This document shows, piece by piece, positions 34,442-42,448 of a DNA stretch of 63,662 nucleotides. The stretch is from an uncultured Myxococcales bacterium (GTDB taxonomy: Bacteria; Myxococcota_A; Bradymonadia; UBA7976; UBA1532), in contig CAINDO010000642.1 in NCBI GenBank assembly GCA_903847385.1, forward strand, positions 1 through 63,662, written 5' to 3'. Each line of letters starts with the position of its first letter. Within the stretch, counting starts at the first letter, position 1. A model generated the notes under the pieces. It was not told where the DNA came from and did not search any database. It worked only from the letters and a program-made list of their open reading frames with translations. The translations under genes and the position numbers were made by a program.

Positions 34442-36099
34442 GGAGCGCGGTACACCGTCAGCCGGCCGGAGAACGCGGCGTCCGCGCGCAGCTCGACGAT
34501 CTCGGACGGCGGCGTGCCATCGAGATCCGTGAGCACGGCCTGGTGGACGGCGATCGTCTCGGCCTCGCTCTGGAAGAGGCGGCGACCGCCGGGCTCGTAG
34601 ATCTGTAGCCGTGACGCGCGGGCCCCGGAGGCCTGGGGCACACCGCCGCGAAGGACGACGAGCTCCTCGCCCTCGCAGCCGTCCATGTCGGCGAGGACAT
34701 CGAAGCCATTGCTGCGCGCGGTCACCAGATCGAACCGCGCGGACTGCTCCGAGGGCAGCTCGAGCAGGGGCTGACCATCCGGCCCGCCGCGCACGAAGAC
34801 GAGGCTGTTCACGCCGTCCTCGCGGGGCCCCGATCGCACGAGGAGGTCCTCGTGGCCGTTGCCGTCGATGTCCAGCCCGCCGGACCAGGCGAGGTTGACG
34901 TAGGGCCCGAACTGGCTGCGGGACTGGAGCTGCCGAAGCTCGTACACGTCCAGCAATCGCACGGCCTGTCGCTGCGCCTCGCTGACGAGCCGCAGACCGC
35001 CCGTCGTGGACCAGAAGCGCGCCTGCTGGAAGTCGGCGTTGATCGCCGGGAGCGCGTCCGTCTGCGCGAGCGTGACCGGGTCGTGGAACGTGAGGTTGAG
35101 CGTGCCGCGTTCGACACGGGCCGCGACGATCTCCGCGCCGCGACCGCGCACGTCGACCGGGCCCGGCGTGGGGCCCGCGGGCGCGAGCGTGGGCGGATTG
35201 AAACCGACGACGACCCCGCCGCCGGCGATCTGACCGATGGGGTCGAGCGTGGCCGCATCCAGGACGGATGCACCGCCGGCCGCCTGAACGAGGAAGTCCG
35301 TCAGGCCGTCGCCGTTGAGGTCCCAAGCGGGCGAGACGCGACAGTTGCCGCCGGCCGCCGGACTGCCGGCGCCGGACAGATCGACCTCGGCACAGCCACC
35401 GTCCGCCAGGTCGACGAGGGCGACGCCCCCCTGACCGCCGGGCATGATGACGACACGCTCGGCGTCCGCGGGGAGCTCGACGAAGGAGACCTGCTCGAAG
35501 CTGCCGGCCGTGATGGCGCGCAGCGCGGCCTTCGGCGTGCCGCGGTCGAGGACCCAGAACACCTGCTCGCCGGCGGCCTCCGTCGGCGCGATGAGCGTGG
35601 GCGAGGGGTGGCTCGGCGCGACGAGGGACAGGTGCCGCCCCGCGCCCGCGGCGAAGCGTCCGAGTTCGGTCCCGTCCGTGCCCTTCAGGAAGCGGAGTTC
35701 GCTGGCCGCCGGCGTCTCGACCGTGAGCACGAGGTCCGGCCGGCCGTCACCGTCGGCGTCCACGTCCGCCCGCAGGCCCCGGGCCCCCGGGATCGGATCG
35801 CCGAGGTCCTGACTCTGCATCGCGGCGCCCTCTTTGAGGCACTCTGCGGGCGGGCGGGCATCTCCGGTCCCGACGCGCATGTCGCGCGGCGCCACGAAGC
35901 CGTCGCCGTGCAGGGCGTCCCAGACGCTCGCCTCGCGGCGCATGTCCTCGACGGGGCCCGCGTCCAGGTTCTCGATGGTCGAAGTGCCGCCGCCCCCGCC
36001 GTCGCAGCCCCAGGCGCCGAGCGCCCCGGAGACGACCAGTCCGGCTCGGATCCAACGCCGCGCAGCGCCGCATCCGGCGCGCCCCCGATGTCCCGTCAT
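34438..36099 (-). CDS. FG-GAP/VCBS-repeat lipoprotein (predicted beta-propeller)
   Basis: 553 residues, ATG start. The signal peptide ends LGAWGC32 (lipobox), followed by a Gly-rich run. Several repeats carry calcium-binding DxDGDG-type loops: DVDADGDGRPDLVL, DLNGDGLTDFLV and DIDGNGHEDLLV, the hallmark of FG-GAP/VCBS propeller blades. Such proteins are usually surface-exposed and bind ligands or partners; no catalytic motif is evident. It is the first gene of a two-gene operon with the ComEC-like lipoprotein (ATGA overlap), so both probably act outside the inner membrane. Confidence 0.8.
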   Translation of the reverse strand: MTGHRGRAGCGAARRWIRAGLVVSGALGAWGCDGGGGGTSTIENLDAGPVEDMRREASVWDALHGDGFVAPRDMRVGTGDARPPAECLKEGAAMQSQDLGDPIPGARGLRADVDADGDGRPDLVLTVETPAASELRFLKGTDGTELGRFAAGAGRHLSLVAPSHPSPTLIAPTEAAGEQVFWVLDRGTPKAALRAITAGSFEQVSFVELPADAERVVIMPGGQGGVALVDLADGGCAEVDLSGAGSPAAGGNCRVSPAWDLNGDGLTDFLVQAAGGASVLDAATLDPIGQIAGGGVVVGFNPPTLAPAGPTPGPVDVRGRGAEIVAARVERGTLNLTFHDPVTLAQTDALPAINADFQQARFWSTTGGLRLVSEAQRQAVRLLDVYELRQLQSRSQFGPYVNLAWSGGLDIDGNGHEDLLVRSGPREDGVNSLVFVRGGPDGQPLLELPSEQSARFDLVTARSNGFDVLADMDGCEGEELVVLRGGVPQASGARASRLQIYEPGGRRLFQSEAETIAVHQAVLTDLDGTPPSEIVELRADAAFSGRLTVYRAP

Positions 36100-36186
36100 G
36101 ATGAAAATCCCAACCTGCCGTTCCGCCTTCCATTACCAGAATCGACCATCGGGCGCCACGGGAGCGCGCGCCGGCGCCGCACGTCG

Positions 36187-36215
36187 TTGACAGACCTCCC
36201 CCAGGGGGATAAAGA
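36187..36215 (+). promoter_or_regulatory. Promoter for infC with a palindrome in the spacer
   Basis: A perfect -35 TTGACA (36187-36192), 17 bases, then TAAAGA (36210-36215). The spacer contains the palindrome CCCCCAGGGGG (36198-36208), which could be an operator or simply GC-rich filler. The start point would be near 36222, leaving a leader of about 39 bases before TTG 36261. Confidence 0.55.
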
Positions 36216-36260
36216 GGCCCCAGAGTCAACACAGGCAGCGGAAGAGGAGCGCCCACCCCC

Positions 36261-36938
36261 TTGGAAGAACGTCGCAGGGTCAACGAGCAAATCCGGATCG
36301 CGCAGATCATGGTCATCGACGAGAACGGCAGCCCGGTCGGGGTCATGACCCCGGAGGACGGCCGCCGTCTCGCCTTCGAAAAGGGCATGGACCTCGTCGA
36401 GGTCGCGCCCCAGGCCCGTCCTCCGGTCTGCAAGATCATGGACTACGGCCGCTTCCGCTACGAGCAGCGCAAGAAGCACAAGAAGCAGCACCAGGCCGAG
36501 ACGAAGATCATCAAGCTTCGTCCGAAGACGGACAAGCACGACCTCGAGACCAAGCTCCGCCACGCGCGCAGCTTCCTCGAGGACGGCGACCGCGTCCGCT
36601 TCATCGTCCGCATGCGTGGCCGCGAGCGCGCCGTCACCGAGCGTTGGGAGGCGGCGCTCAACGAGCTCCTCGCCAAGCTCGTGGACATCGGCATCGTCAC
36701 GGGCAAGCCCATGCTCGAGGGCGGCGGCGTCTGTGCGACCGTCGAGCCCAAGAAGAACGCGGGCAAGGCCGTCGTTTACGCCGAGGCCGAGGAAGACGAC
36801 GACGGGCCGGACGACGTGCCCCCCGCCGCTGCCCCCGCAGGCGCTGCGCCGGCTGGCACCCCCGGTACCCCGGGTACGCCGACCACGCCGCCGACCACGC
36901 CGCCGACCACGCCGCCGACCACGCCGCCGACCACCTGA
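36261..36938 (+). CDS. infC: Translation initiation factor IF-3 with Pro/Thr-rich C-terminal extension
   Basis: 225 residues versus about 180 in E. coli. The N-domain (RRVNEQIRIAQIMVIDENG), the linker helix (DYGRFRYEQRKKHKK) and the C-domain (KIIKLRPKTDKHDLETK, RVRFIVRMRGRE, PMLEGGGVCATVEPKK) are complete. From about residue 175 an acidic patch (EAEEDDDGPDD) and Pro/Ala/Gly then PTTP repeats are added. The start is TTG, with GAGGAGC at 36244-36250; non-standard starts are typical of infC and allow IF3 to repress its own mRNA. The Myxococcus IF3 (Dsg) also has a C-terminal extension, needed for development. The usual neighbours thrS, rpmI and rplT are absent. Confidence 0.95.
   Translation: MEERRRVNEQIRIAQIMVIDENGSPVGVMTPEDGRRLAFEKGMDLVEVAPQARPPVCKIMDYGRFRYEQRKKHKKQHQAETKIIKLRPKTDKHDLETKLRHARSFLEDGDRVRFIVRMRGRERAVTERWEAALNELLAKLVDIGIVTGKPMLEGGGVCATVEPKKNAGKAVVYAEAEEDDDGPDDVPPAAAPAGAAPAGTPGTPGTPTTPPTTPPTTPPTTPPTT
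36879..36935 (+). repeat. 12-bp coding repeats at the infC 3' end
   Basis: Four full copies and one partial copy of ccgaccacgccg encode the terminal PTTP repeats of IF3. Repeat number could vary between strains without breaking the frame. Confidence 0.85.
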
Positions 36939-36948
36939 GTCCGCGTCG

Positions 36949-36968
36949 CCGGGTCAGCCATCACCCGG
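36949..36968 (+). terminator. Possible infC terminator hairpin
   Basis: CCGGGT, an 8-base loop, ACCCGG: a six-pair GC-rich stem 10 bases after the infC stop. There is no following T run, so it could instead be an attenuating hairpin. A TTGACA at 36970-36975 directly after it may serve the next gene. Confidence 0.35.
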
Positions 36969-37075
36969 ATTGACATCGGTCACACGGACGGGCGACCCTG
37001 CCGCCGCGCGCCGAAAGGTGCAGCGGCAGCGCCGTCCGTGCGACGGCACCGACATCGAACACCGAGGAGACCGAC

Positions 37076-37300
37076 ATGGCCGACATCACGAAGTTTCTGG
37101 ACAAAGAGTTCGAGCAGAAGGAGTTCGCCGACCTCGCCGACGCCCCCGTCGACGCGATCGCCGGTGTCTCCAAGGCGGACGCCGAGGCCCTGAAGTCCGC
37201 CCTCGGCATCAAGACGATCCGCGACCTGGCCAGCAACAAGTACGTCCTCTGGGCGCAGGCGATCACGACGTTCGCCGACCACTCCAAGCCCAAGGGCTGA
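37076..37300 (+). CDS. Small helix-hairpin-helix-like protein (unknown function)
   Basis: 74 residues, ATG with GAGGAGA upstream. It is entirely helical in appearance. The central part (VDAIAGVSKADAEALKSALGIKTIRDLA) follows the helix-hairpin-helix pattern seen in small DNA-binding or polymerase-like tails (GVSKxDAExLKxxLGIKTIxDLA). No signal peptide. Co-directional with infC and the downstream dehydrogenase, but with its own ribosome-binding site. The family is not recognised with certainty; a nucleic-acid-binding role is inference from the motif only. Confidence 0.75.
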   Translation: MADITKFLDKEFEQKEFADLADAPVDAIAGVSKADAEALKSALGIKTIRDLASNKYVLWAQAITTFADHSKPKG

Positions 37301-37319
37301 GTCGCACGGGAGGTCCGGC

Positions 37320-38354
37320 GTGAGCGCAGAAGACCGCGCGTGGGTGCTTGCCGGCGGTTTCGGGTTCGAAAACCTCGCGCTGACCCGCCGGCCCCGGCCC
37401 TTGCCCGGCCCGGGCGAAGTCCTCGTCCGGGTCGAGGCGCTCTCGCTGAACTACCGCGACCTGCTGCTCGTTCAGGGTCAGTACGACCCGCGGATGAGCC
37501 TGCCGCGGGTGCCGCTCTCCGACGCCGCCGGCGTCGTGGTCGAGGTCGGGCAGGGGTGCAGCCGGTTCAAGGCCGGTGACGCCGTCAGCCCCATCTTCGC
37601 CCCGACGTGGCACGACGGCGAGCCGCCCGCGGACATTCTCTCGCACGCGCTCGGCCACCGCCGAGACGGCGTGGCCGCCGAGCACGTGGTGCTGCCCGAG
37701 GCCGACCTCGTGGCGACCGCCCCCGGTCTGGACGCGACCGAGGCGGCCACGCTGCCGTGCGCCGGCGTCACGGCCTGGCACGCGCTGACGACGGGCCCCG
37801 GGGCCATCCGGACCGGCGACACGGTCGTCGTCCAGGGCACGGGCGGCGTGTCGATCTTCGCGCTGCAGATCGCACGCGCCGCCGGCGCCCGGGTCGTCGT
37901 CACCTCGAGCGACGACACCAAGCTCGAGCGCGCCCGCGCCCTCGGCGCCGAGTTCGGCGTCAACTACCGGACCACGCCGCAGTGGGGCAAAGCCGTGCGG
38001 GCCCACACGGGCGGTCGCGGCGCGGACCACATCGTCGAGGTCGGCGGCGCCGGTACGCTGGCCGAGTCGCTCGCCGCCGTTCGGGCCGGCGGCCGCATCT
38101 CGATCATCGGCGTGCTCGCCGGCCGGCAGGCGCCGCTGGACGTCACGTCGATCCTCATGCGCGGCGTGACCCTTCAGGGCGTCTTCGTCGGCAGCCGCGC
38201 CCACGCCGAGGCGCTGCAGCGCGCCGTGTCCGCCTCGGGCCTGAAGCCGGTGGTCGATCGCGTGTTCGACTTCGAGGCGCTGCCCGAGGCGCTGACGCAC
38301 ATGCAGTCGGGCGGCCACTTCGGCAAGATCGCGCTCCGGCTCGGGCGGAAGTGA
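37320..38354 (+). CDS. MDR-superfamily NAD(P)-dependent alcohol dehydrogenase/quinone oxidoreductase
   Basis: 344 residues, GTG start with GGGAGGT upstream. The N-terminal GroES-like domain (PLPGPGEVLVRVEALSLNYR, DAAGVVVEVG) and the Rossmann domain with GTGGVSIFALQIARAAGA (a GxGxxS/G variant) are typical of medium-chain dehydrogenases. The Cys/His set for catalytic or structural zinc is not apparent, which favours a quinone-reductase or zinc-independent subgroup. The 3' end overlaps the GTG of pgsB (GTGA), so it is probably co-transcribed with the poly-gamma-glutamate genes, though its substrate and relation to them are unknown. Confidence 0.85.
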   Translation: MSAEDRAWVLAGGFGFENLALTRRPRPLPGPGEVLVRVEALSLNYRDLLLVQGQYDPRMSLPRVPLSDAAGVVVEVGQGCSRFKAGDAVSPIFAPTWHDGEPPADILSHALGHRRDGVAAEHVVLPEADLVATAPGLDATEAATLPCAGVTAWHALTTGPGAIRTGDTVVVQGTGGVSIFALQIARAAGARVVVTSSDDTKLERARALGAEFGVNYRTTPQWGKAVRAHTGGRGADHIVEVGGAGTLAESLAAVRAGGRISIIGVLAGRQAPLDVTSILMRGVTLQGVFVGSRAHAEALQRAVSASGLKPVVDRVFDFEALPEALTHMQSGGHFGKIALRLGRK

Positions 38355-39559
38355 CGGGCGTCGAACTCCTGGCGGGCCTCGTCGTCGCGGTCACGGGCGC
38401 CGGGGCCGCCGAACGCCTGAGGCACCGCGCCCACCTGCGACGCATCGCGACGCGCATCCACGTGAACGGTACGCGCGGCAAGTCCAGCGTGACGCGCCTG
38501 ATCGCGGCCGCCCTCCGGGCTTCGGGGCGCGTGACCTGCGCCAAGACGACGGGGACGCTGCCTCGATTCATCCTGCCCGACGCGCGCGAGGTGCCCGTCT
38601 TCCGCCCGTCGCGGCCCAACGTGATCGAGCAACTGCGCATCGTGCGCGCAGCCGTGGCGCAGAACGCCGAGGCCCTGGTCATCGAGTGCATGGCGGTGCA
38701 GCCCGAGCTGCAGTGGCTGAGCGAGGCCCGCTTCATCGAGGCCACCCACGGCGTCATCACGAACGCGCGCCCCGACCACCTCGACCAGATGGGGCCGGGC
38801 GAGGACGACGTCGCCTGGGCGCTGTGCGGCATGGTGCCCCGGGGTGGGGTGCTCTTCACCGCCGAGCGCAAGCGCCTGTCGATTCTGCAGACGGCGGCGG
38901 CGGACCGGGGCACGCGCCTCGTCGCCGTCGGCGAGGCCGAGTGCGACGCGCTGTCCGAGGCCGACATGGCCGGCTTCACCTACACGGAGCACCGGGACAA
39001 CGTCGCGCTGGCCCTGGCGGTGACCGCGGACCTGGGGATCGCGCGCGAGGTCGCGCTTCAGGGCATGTGGCAGGTCCGCCCGGACGCCGGCGCGCTGACC
39101 TTCCACACGGTCGAGTTCTTCGGGCGGCAGATTCACTTCGTCAACGGCTTCGCGGCCAACGACCCCGAGTCGACGGAGCAGATCTGGCGCATGGCCCTGG
39201 CCCGGCATCCCGATGCGACGCGGCGTGTCGCGATCTTCAACTGCCGCGCGGACCGCGCCGAACGCTCCGCGCAGCTCGGCGCCGCGTTCCCCGCCTGGCC
39301 CGCAGCGGACGCCGTCGTGCTCATCGGCACCGGCACCTACATCTTCGCCAAGGCCGCCGAGGAGCAGGGCTACGACATGGCCCGGGTCGTCTTCGCCGAG
39401 GACCAGACCGTCGCGCAGATCTTCGAGACGATCGTCGCGCGCCTGGGCCGCCACGGCCTGGTGATGGGCCTGGGCAACATCGGCGGCCCGGGGCTCGAGC
39501 TGGTCCACTACTTCCGCAACCGCGAGACGCCGGCCCTCGGCGCGCTCGGGGAGACTTGA
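38351..39559 (+). CDS. pgsB: Poly-gamma-glutamate synthase subunit PgsB/CapB (Mur-ligase-like)
   Basis: 402 residues (PgsB/CapB is about 393) from GTG 38351. P-loop VNGTRGKSSVTRL (ATP site, about 38-50), the family segments ECMAVQPELQW and THGVITNARPDHLDQMG, FVNGFAANDPEST, and a C-terminal GLGNIGGPG. PgsB activates the gamma-carboxyl of glutamate with ATP and extends the chain together with PgsC in the inner membrane. It is coupled to the dehydrogenase upstream and lies 3 bases from pgsC. PgsA/CapA, the export or attachment subunit, is not in the window. Confidence 0.95.
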   Translation: MTGVELLAGLVVAVTGAGAAERLRHRAHLRRIATRIHVNGTRGKSSVTRLIAAALRASGRVTCAKTTGTLPRFILPDAREVPVFRPSRPNVIEQLRIVRAAVAQNAEALVIECMAVQPELQWLSEARFIEATHGVITNARPDHLDQMGPGEDDVAWALCGMVPRGGVLFTAERKRLSILQTAAADRGTRLVAVGEAECDALSEADMAGFTYTEHRDNVALALAVTADLGIAREVALQGMWQVRPDAGALTFHTVEFFGRQIHFVNGFAANDPESTEQIWRMALARHPDATRRVAIFNCRADRAERSAQLGAAFPAWPAADAVVLIGTGTYIFAKAAEEQGYDMARVVFAEDQTVAQIFETIVARLGRHGLVMGLGNIGGPGLELVHYFRNRETPALGALGET

Positions 39560-39562
39560 CGC

Positions 39563-40018
39563 ATGGAGCTCTTGCCGCTCTCGGTGGGCATCGGCCTGGT
39601 GGTCAGCCTGCTCTTCAGTGAGCTGTTCGGCCTCGCCGCGGGCGGCATGGTGGTGCCCGGGTATCTGGCGCTCTACCTGTCCCACCCGCTGCAGATCGCC
39701 CTGACCGTGGGCGCCGGCCTGATCACCTACGCCCTCGGCGCCGCGCTGGAGTCGTTCCTGATCGTCTACGGCCGGCGGCGCACCGTCGTGATGATCCTGC
39801 TCGGTTACCTGGTCGGCATGACGCTGCGCACCCTCACACAGGGCTACGTCGGGCCGGACGGCGGCCCGCTGGACGTGGTGGGGTTCATCATCCCCGGGCT
39901 GATCGCGATCTGGCTCGCCCGGCAGGGTGTCGTCGAGACGCTGGCCTCGCTGCTCACGGCGTCGGCCGTGGTGCGGCTCGTCCTGATCACCGTGACCGGC
40001 GCGGAGATCGGACCTTGA
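39563..40018 (+). CDS. pgsC: Poly-gamma-glutamate biosynthesis membrane protein PgsC/CapC
   Basis: 151 residues, very hydrophobic with about four or five membrane segments. Characteristic PgsC features: SVGIGLVVSLLFSELFGLAA, GGMVVPGYLALYL and VGFIIPGLIAIWLARQGVVE. PgsC forms the synthase complex with PgsB. The length matches the family (about 149). TTGA overlap couples it to the next gene. Confidence 0.95.
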   Translation: MELLPLSVGIGLVVSLLFSELFGLAAGGMVVPGYLALYLSHPLQIALTVGAGLITYALGAALESFLIVYGRRRTVVMILLGYLVGMTLRTLTQGYVGPDGGPLDVVGFIIPGLIAIWLARQGVVETLASLLTASAVVRLVLITVTGAEIGP

Positions 40019-41157
40019 AGCGCATCTACTGGCGGCCCCAGAAGGTCTCGCGCATCGAGCTCATCGTCATCGCGCTCATCTCCCTGGCGCTGCTGGTGGC
40101 CGTGGAGACGCTCCAGATCACCGAAGTGCAGCCCTGGCACGCCGAGAAGCTCGAGGCCTCCCGCCTGGCCCGGCGCGCGATGGAGCAGATCCGCCTGGAG
40201 CGCGAGCGCCTGGACCTCGAGATCGACCTGACCACGGACCCGACGGGCTCGGGGCTCATCGGCGTGGCGATGTCCGAGGTGACGACCAACACCGGCCACA
40301 TCGACTCCAAGCAGACGACGATCAACCCCAACTTCGCCGCCGTCGTCGTCCACTACCTGAAGAAAGCCGGCGTCGAGGCCGGGGACGTCGTCGCCGTCGG
40401 GTGCTCGGGTTCGTTCCCGGCGCTCAACGTAGCGGTCTACGCCGCCCTGCAGACGCTCAAAGCCGAGCCGGTGATCATCGCCAGCGTCTCGGGCTCGCAG
40501 TGGGGCGCCAACGACCCGCGCCTGATGTGGCCGGACATGGAGAAGCTCCTGCTCGACAAGGGGCTCTTCACGTTCCGCTCCGTGGCGGCCTCTCGCGGCG
40601 GCATCGAGGATCGCGCGCTCGGCATCACGCGGGACGGCCGCCAGAAGCTCGACGCGGTGATCGAACGCAGCGGCGTGCTGGCCATCAAGCCGAAGGACTA
40701 CGCCCAGAGCGTGGCGGACCGCATGGCGGTCTACACCGAGCGCGCCGGCGACCGACCCGTGAAGGCCTACGTCAACGTCGGCGGCGGCACGACCTCCGTG
40801 GGGACGCGCGTGGGCAAGCAGCTCTTCCGTCCGGGCCTGAACCGCAGCGCCCCTGCCGGCCTGGGGGACGTCGACTCGGTGATGAGCCGCTTCATTCACC
40901 AAGGCACGCCGGTGATCCACCTTGTCAAGATCCCCGAGCTGGCGCGGCGCTTCGGCCTCCCGCTGCAACCCACGGAGATGCCCAAGGTCGGCGACGGCGA
41001 GATCTTCGCCCGCCGGGCCCACAACCGCTGGCTGGCCGGCCTGGCGGTGGTCCTCATCGTCGGCCTGCTCTACGGTTTCATCCGCCGTGACCTGGGCCTG
41101 CGCATGCTCAAGGGCCTGGGCCGCCGCTCGCCGGGCGCGCCCGAGCCCATGGTCTGA
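40015..41157 (+). CDS. pgsW: Poly-gamma-glutamate system protein (PgsW-like)
   Basis: 380 residues from TTG 40015, which overlaps the pgsC stop. An N-terminal membrane helix (IELIVIALISLALLVAVET), a large extracytoplasmic domain (GVAMSEVTTNTGHIDSKQTT, VVAVGCSGSFPALNVAV, ASVSGSQWGANDPRLMWPD, YVNVGGGTTSVGTRVG) and a C-terminal membrane helix (WLAGLAVVLIVGLLYGFI) match the protein often found after pgsC in systems lacking PgsA. Its biochemical role is not established; it may replace PgsA in polymer handling. Symbol by family resemblance. Confidence 0.85.
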   Translation: MKRIYWRPQKVSRIELIVIALISLALLVAVETLQITEVQPWHAEKLEASRLARRAMEQIRLERERLDLEIDLTTDPTGSGLIGVAMSEVTTNTGHIDSKQTTINPNFAAVVVHYLKKAGVEAGDVVAVGCSGSFPALNVAVYAALQTLKAEPVIIASVSGSQWGANDPRLMWPDMEKLLLDKGLFTFRSVAASRGGIEDRALGITRDGRQKLDAVIERSGVLAIKPKDYAQSVADRMAVYTERAGDRPVKAYVNVGGGTTSVGTRVGKQLFRPGLNRSAPAGLGDVDSVMSRFIHQGTPVIHLVKIPELARRFGLPLQPTEMPKVGDGEIFARRAHNRWLAGLAVVLIVGLLYGFIRRDLGLRMLKGLGRRSPGAPEPMV

Positions 41158-41166
41158 CGCCCCGCG

Positions 41167-42393
41167 ATGGGTGATCTGCGCCTCGTCGCGACGCTGCTCG
41201 TCTTCGCGCTGACCTGGTGGTCGATGGCGGTGCGCGCGGTGCCGTTTTTGCCGCTGGGTCGGGCCGCGGGGGCGCTGCTCGGGGCCGTGCTCATGGTGGC
41301 GATCGGGGCGCTCACGCCGGACGCCGCGCTCGCCGCGGTGGATCTCTCCACGCTGGCGCTGCTGCTCGGGATGATGATCCAGACGGACTTCCTGGCCGAG
41401 GCCGGCGTCTTCACGCGGGTCGCCGACACGCTCCTCGCCCGGGCGCGCTCGCCGTTCGGCGTGCTGGCGGCGGTGTCCGGCGTCTCCGCGCTGCTGTCGG
41501 CGTTCCTGGTCAACGACACGGTCTGCCTTTTCCTGACACCCGTCGTCGTTCTGACCTGCACCCGGGGGGGCCTGCCGCTCGCGCCGTATCTGCTGGCGCT
41601 GGCCACCTCGGCCAACATCGGCAGCGCCGCGACCCTGGTCGGCAACCCGCAGAACATGCTCATCGGCCGTATGAGCGGGGTGACCTTCGCCCACTTCGCC
41701 GCCCTGGCCGCGCCCGCGACGCTGGCCGGGTTCCTGGTGAACCTGGGCCTGCTGCGCCTCTTCTATGCCCGCACGCTCCCCGCCGCGCTGCGGCCCTCGA
41801 CCCCCGCGCCGACGCGACCCATGCCCCGCGCCGTGATGCTCGCGCTGGTGGCCACGGTCGCGGCGTTCTTCGCCGGCGCGCACCTCGGCTTCGCCGCGCT
41901 GGCCGGCGCTTGCGCCATGCTGGTCGCTGCCCGCACCGACGCCCGCCCGCGCCTGGCCCGCCTGGACTGGTCGCTGCTCCTGTTCTTTGCCGGCCTGTTC
42001 ATCGTGGTCCGCGCGCTGGAGGCCACCGGGCTCGTCGCCTCGGCCTGGAGCGCCATCGCCGGCGGACTGTCCTTCGACTCGGCGCATGGGATCACCGGCT
42101 TCTCGGCCGCGATGCTCGTCGGGTCGAACGTGGTGAGCAACGTGCCGCTCGTCCTGCTCGTCGGCCCCCACATGCCCTCGCTGGGCGGCGGCGACGCGGC
42201 CTGGGTCGCGCTCGCCTGGGTCACGACGGTCGCCGGAAACCTGACCCTCGTGGGCAGCGTGGCCAACCTCATCGTCGCCGAGGGGGCACGCGCGTCCCAT
42301 ACGCTGGGGTTCCGCGAGCACCTGCGCTTCGGCCTGCCCTCGACGCTCCTGGTCACGCTGACCGGGCTCTTGGTCCTCCGCATTTTCACCTGA
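41167..42393 (+). CDS. ArsB/NhaD/CitM-type ion transporter (SLC13-like permease)
   Basis: 408 residues, about ten membrane helices. Family landmarks are two hairpin-like segments: FLVNDTVCLFLTPVVV with LATSANIGSAATLVGNPQNM, and MLVGSNVVSNVPLVLLVGP with VTTVAGNLTLVGSVANLIVA. This pseudo-twofold repeat is the ion-transporter superfamily pattern (arsenite, Na/H, citrate or dicarboxylate carriers). The substrate is not determinable. It starts 9 bases after the PgsW-like gene, so it may move an anion or cation connected with the acidic polymer; that is inference from position. Confidence 0.85.
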   Translation: MGDLRLVATLLVFALTWWSMAVRAVPFLPLGRAAGALLGAVLMVAIGALTPDAALAAVDLSTLALLLGMMIQTDFLAEAGVFTRVADTLLARARSPFGVLAAVSGVSALLSAFLVNDTVCLFLTPVVVLTCTRGGLPLAPYLLALATSANIGSAATLVGNPQNMLIGRMSGVTFAHFAALAAPATLAGFLVNLGLLRLFYARTLPAALRPSTPAPTRPMPRAVMLALVATVAAFFAGAHLGFAALAGACAMLVAARTDARPRLARLDWSLLLFFAGLFIVVRALEATGLVASAWSAIAGGLSFDSAHGITGFSAAMLVGSNVVSNVPLVLLVGPHMPSLGGGDAAWVALAWVTTVAGNLTLVGSVANLIVAEGARASHTLGFREHLRFGLPSTLLVTLTGLLVLRIFT

Positions 42394-42448
42394 CGCCGCC
42401 CGGGACATTTGCGCTGACAGGGACGATCCGACGTGGCAGAACCGCGCC

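Noticed and set aside
40015-41157. PgsW-like gene as a PgsA/CapA homologue
   Set aside because: CapA has a metallophosphatase-type domain with different motifs; none is seen. The two membrane helices and conserved blocks fit the PgsW-type protein better.
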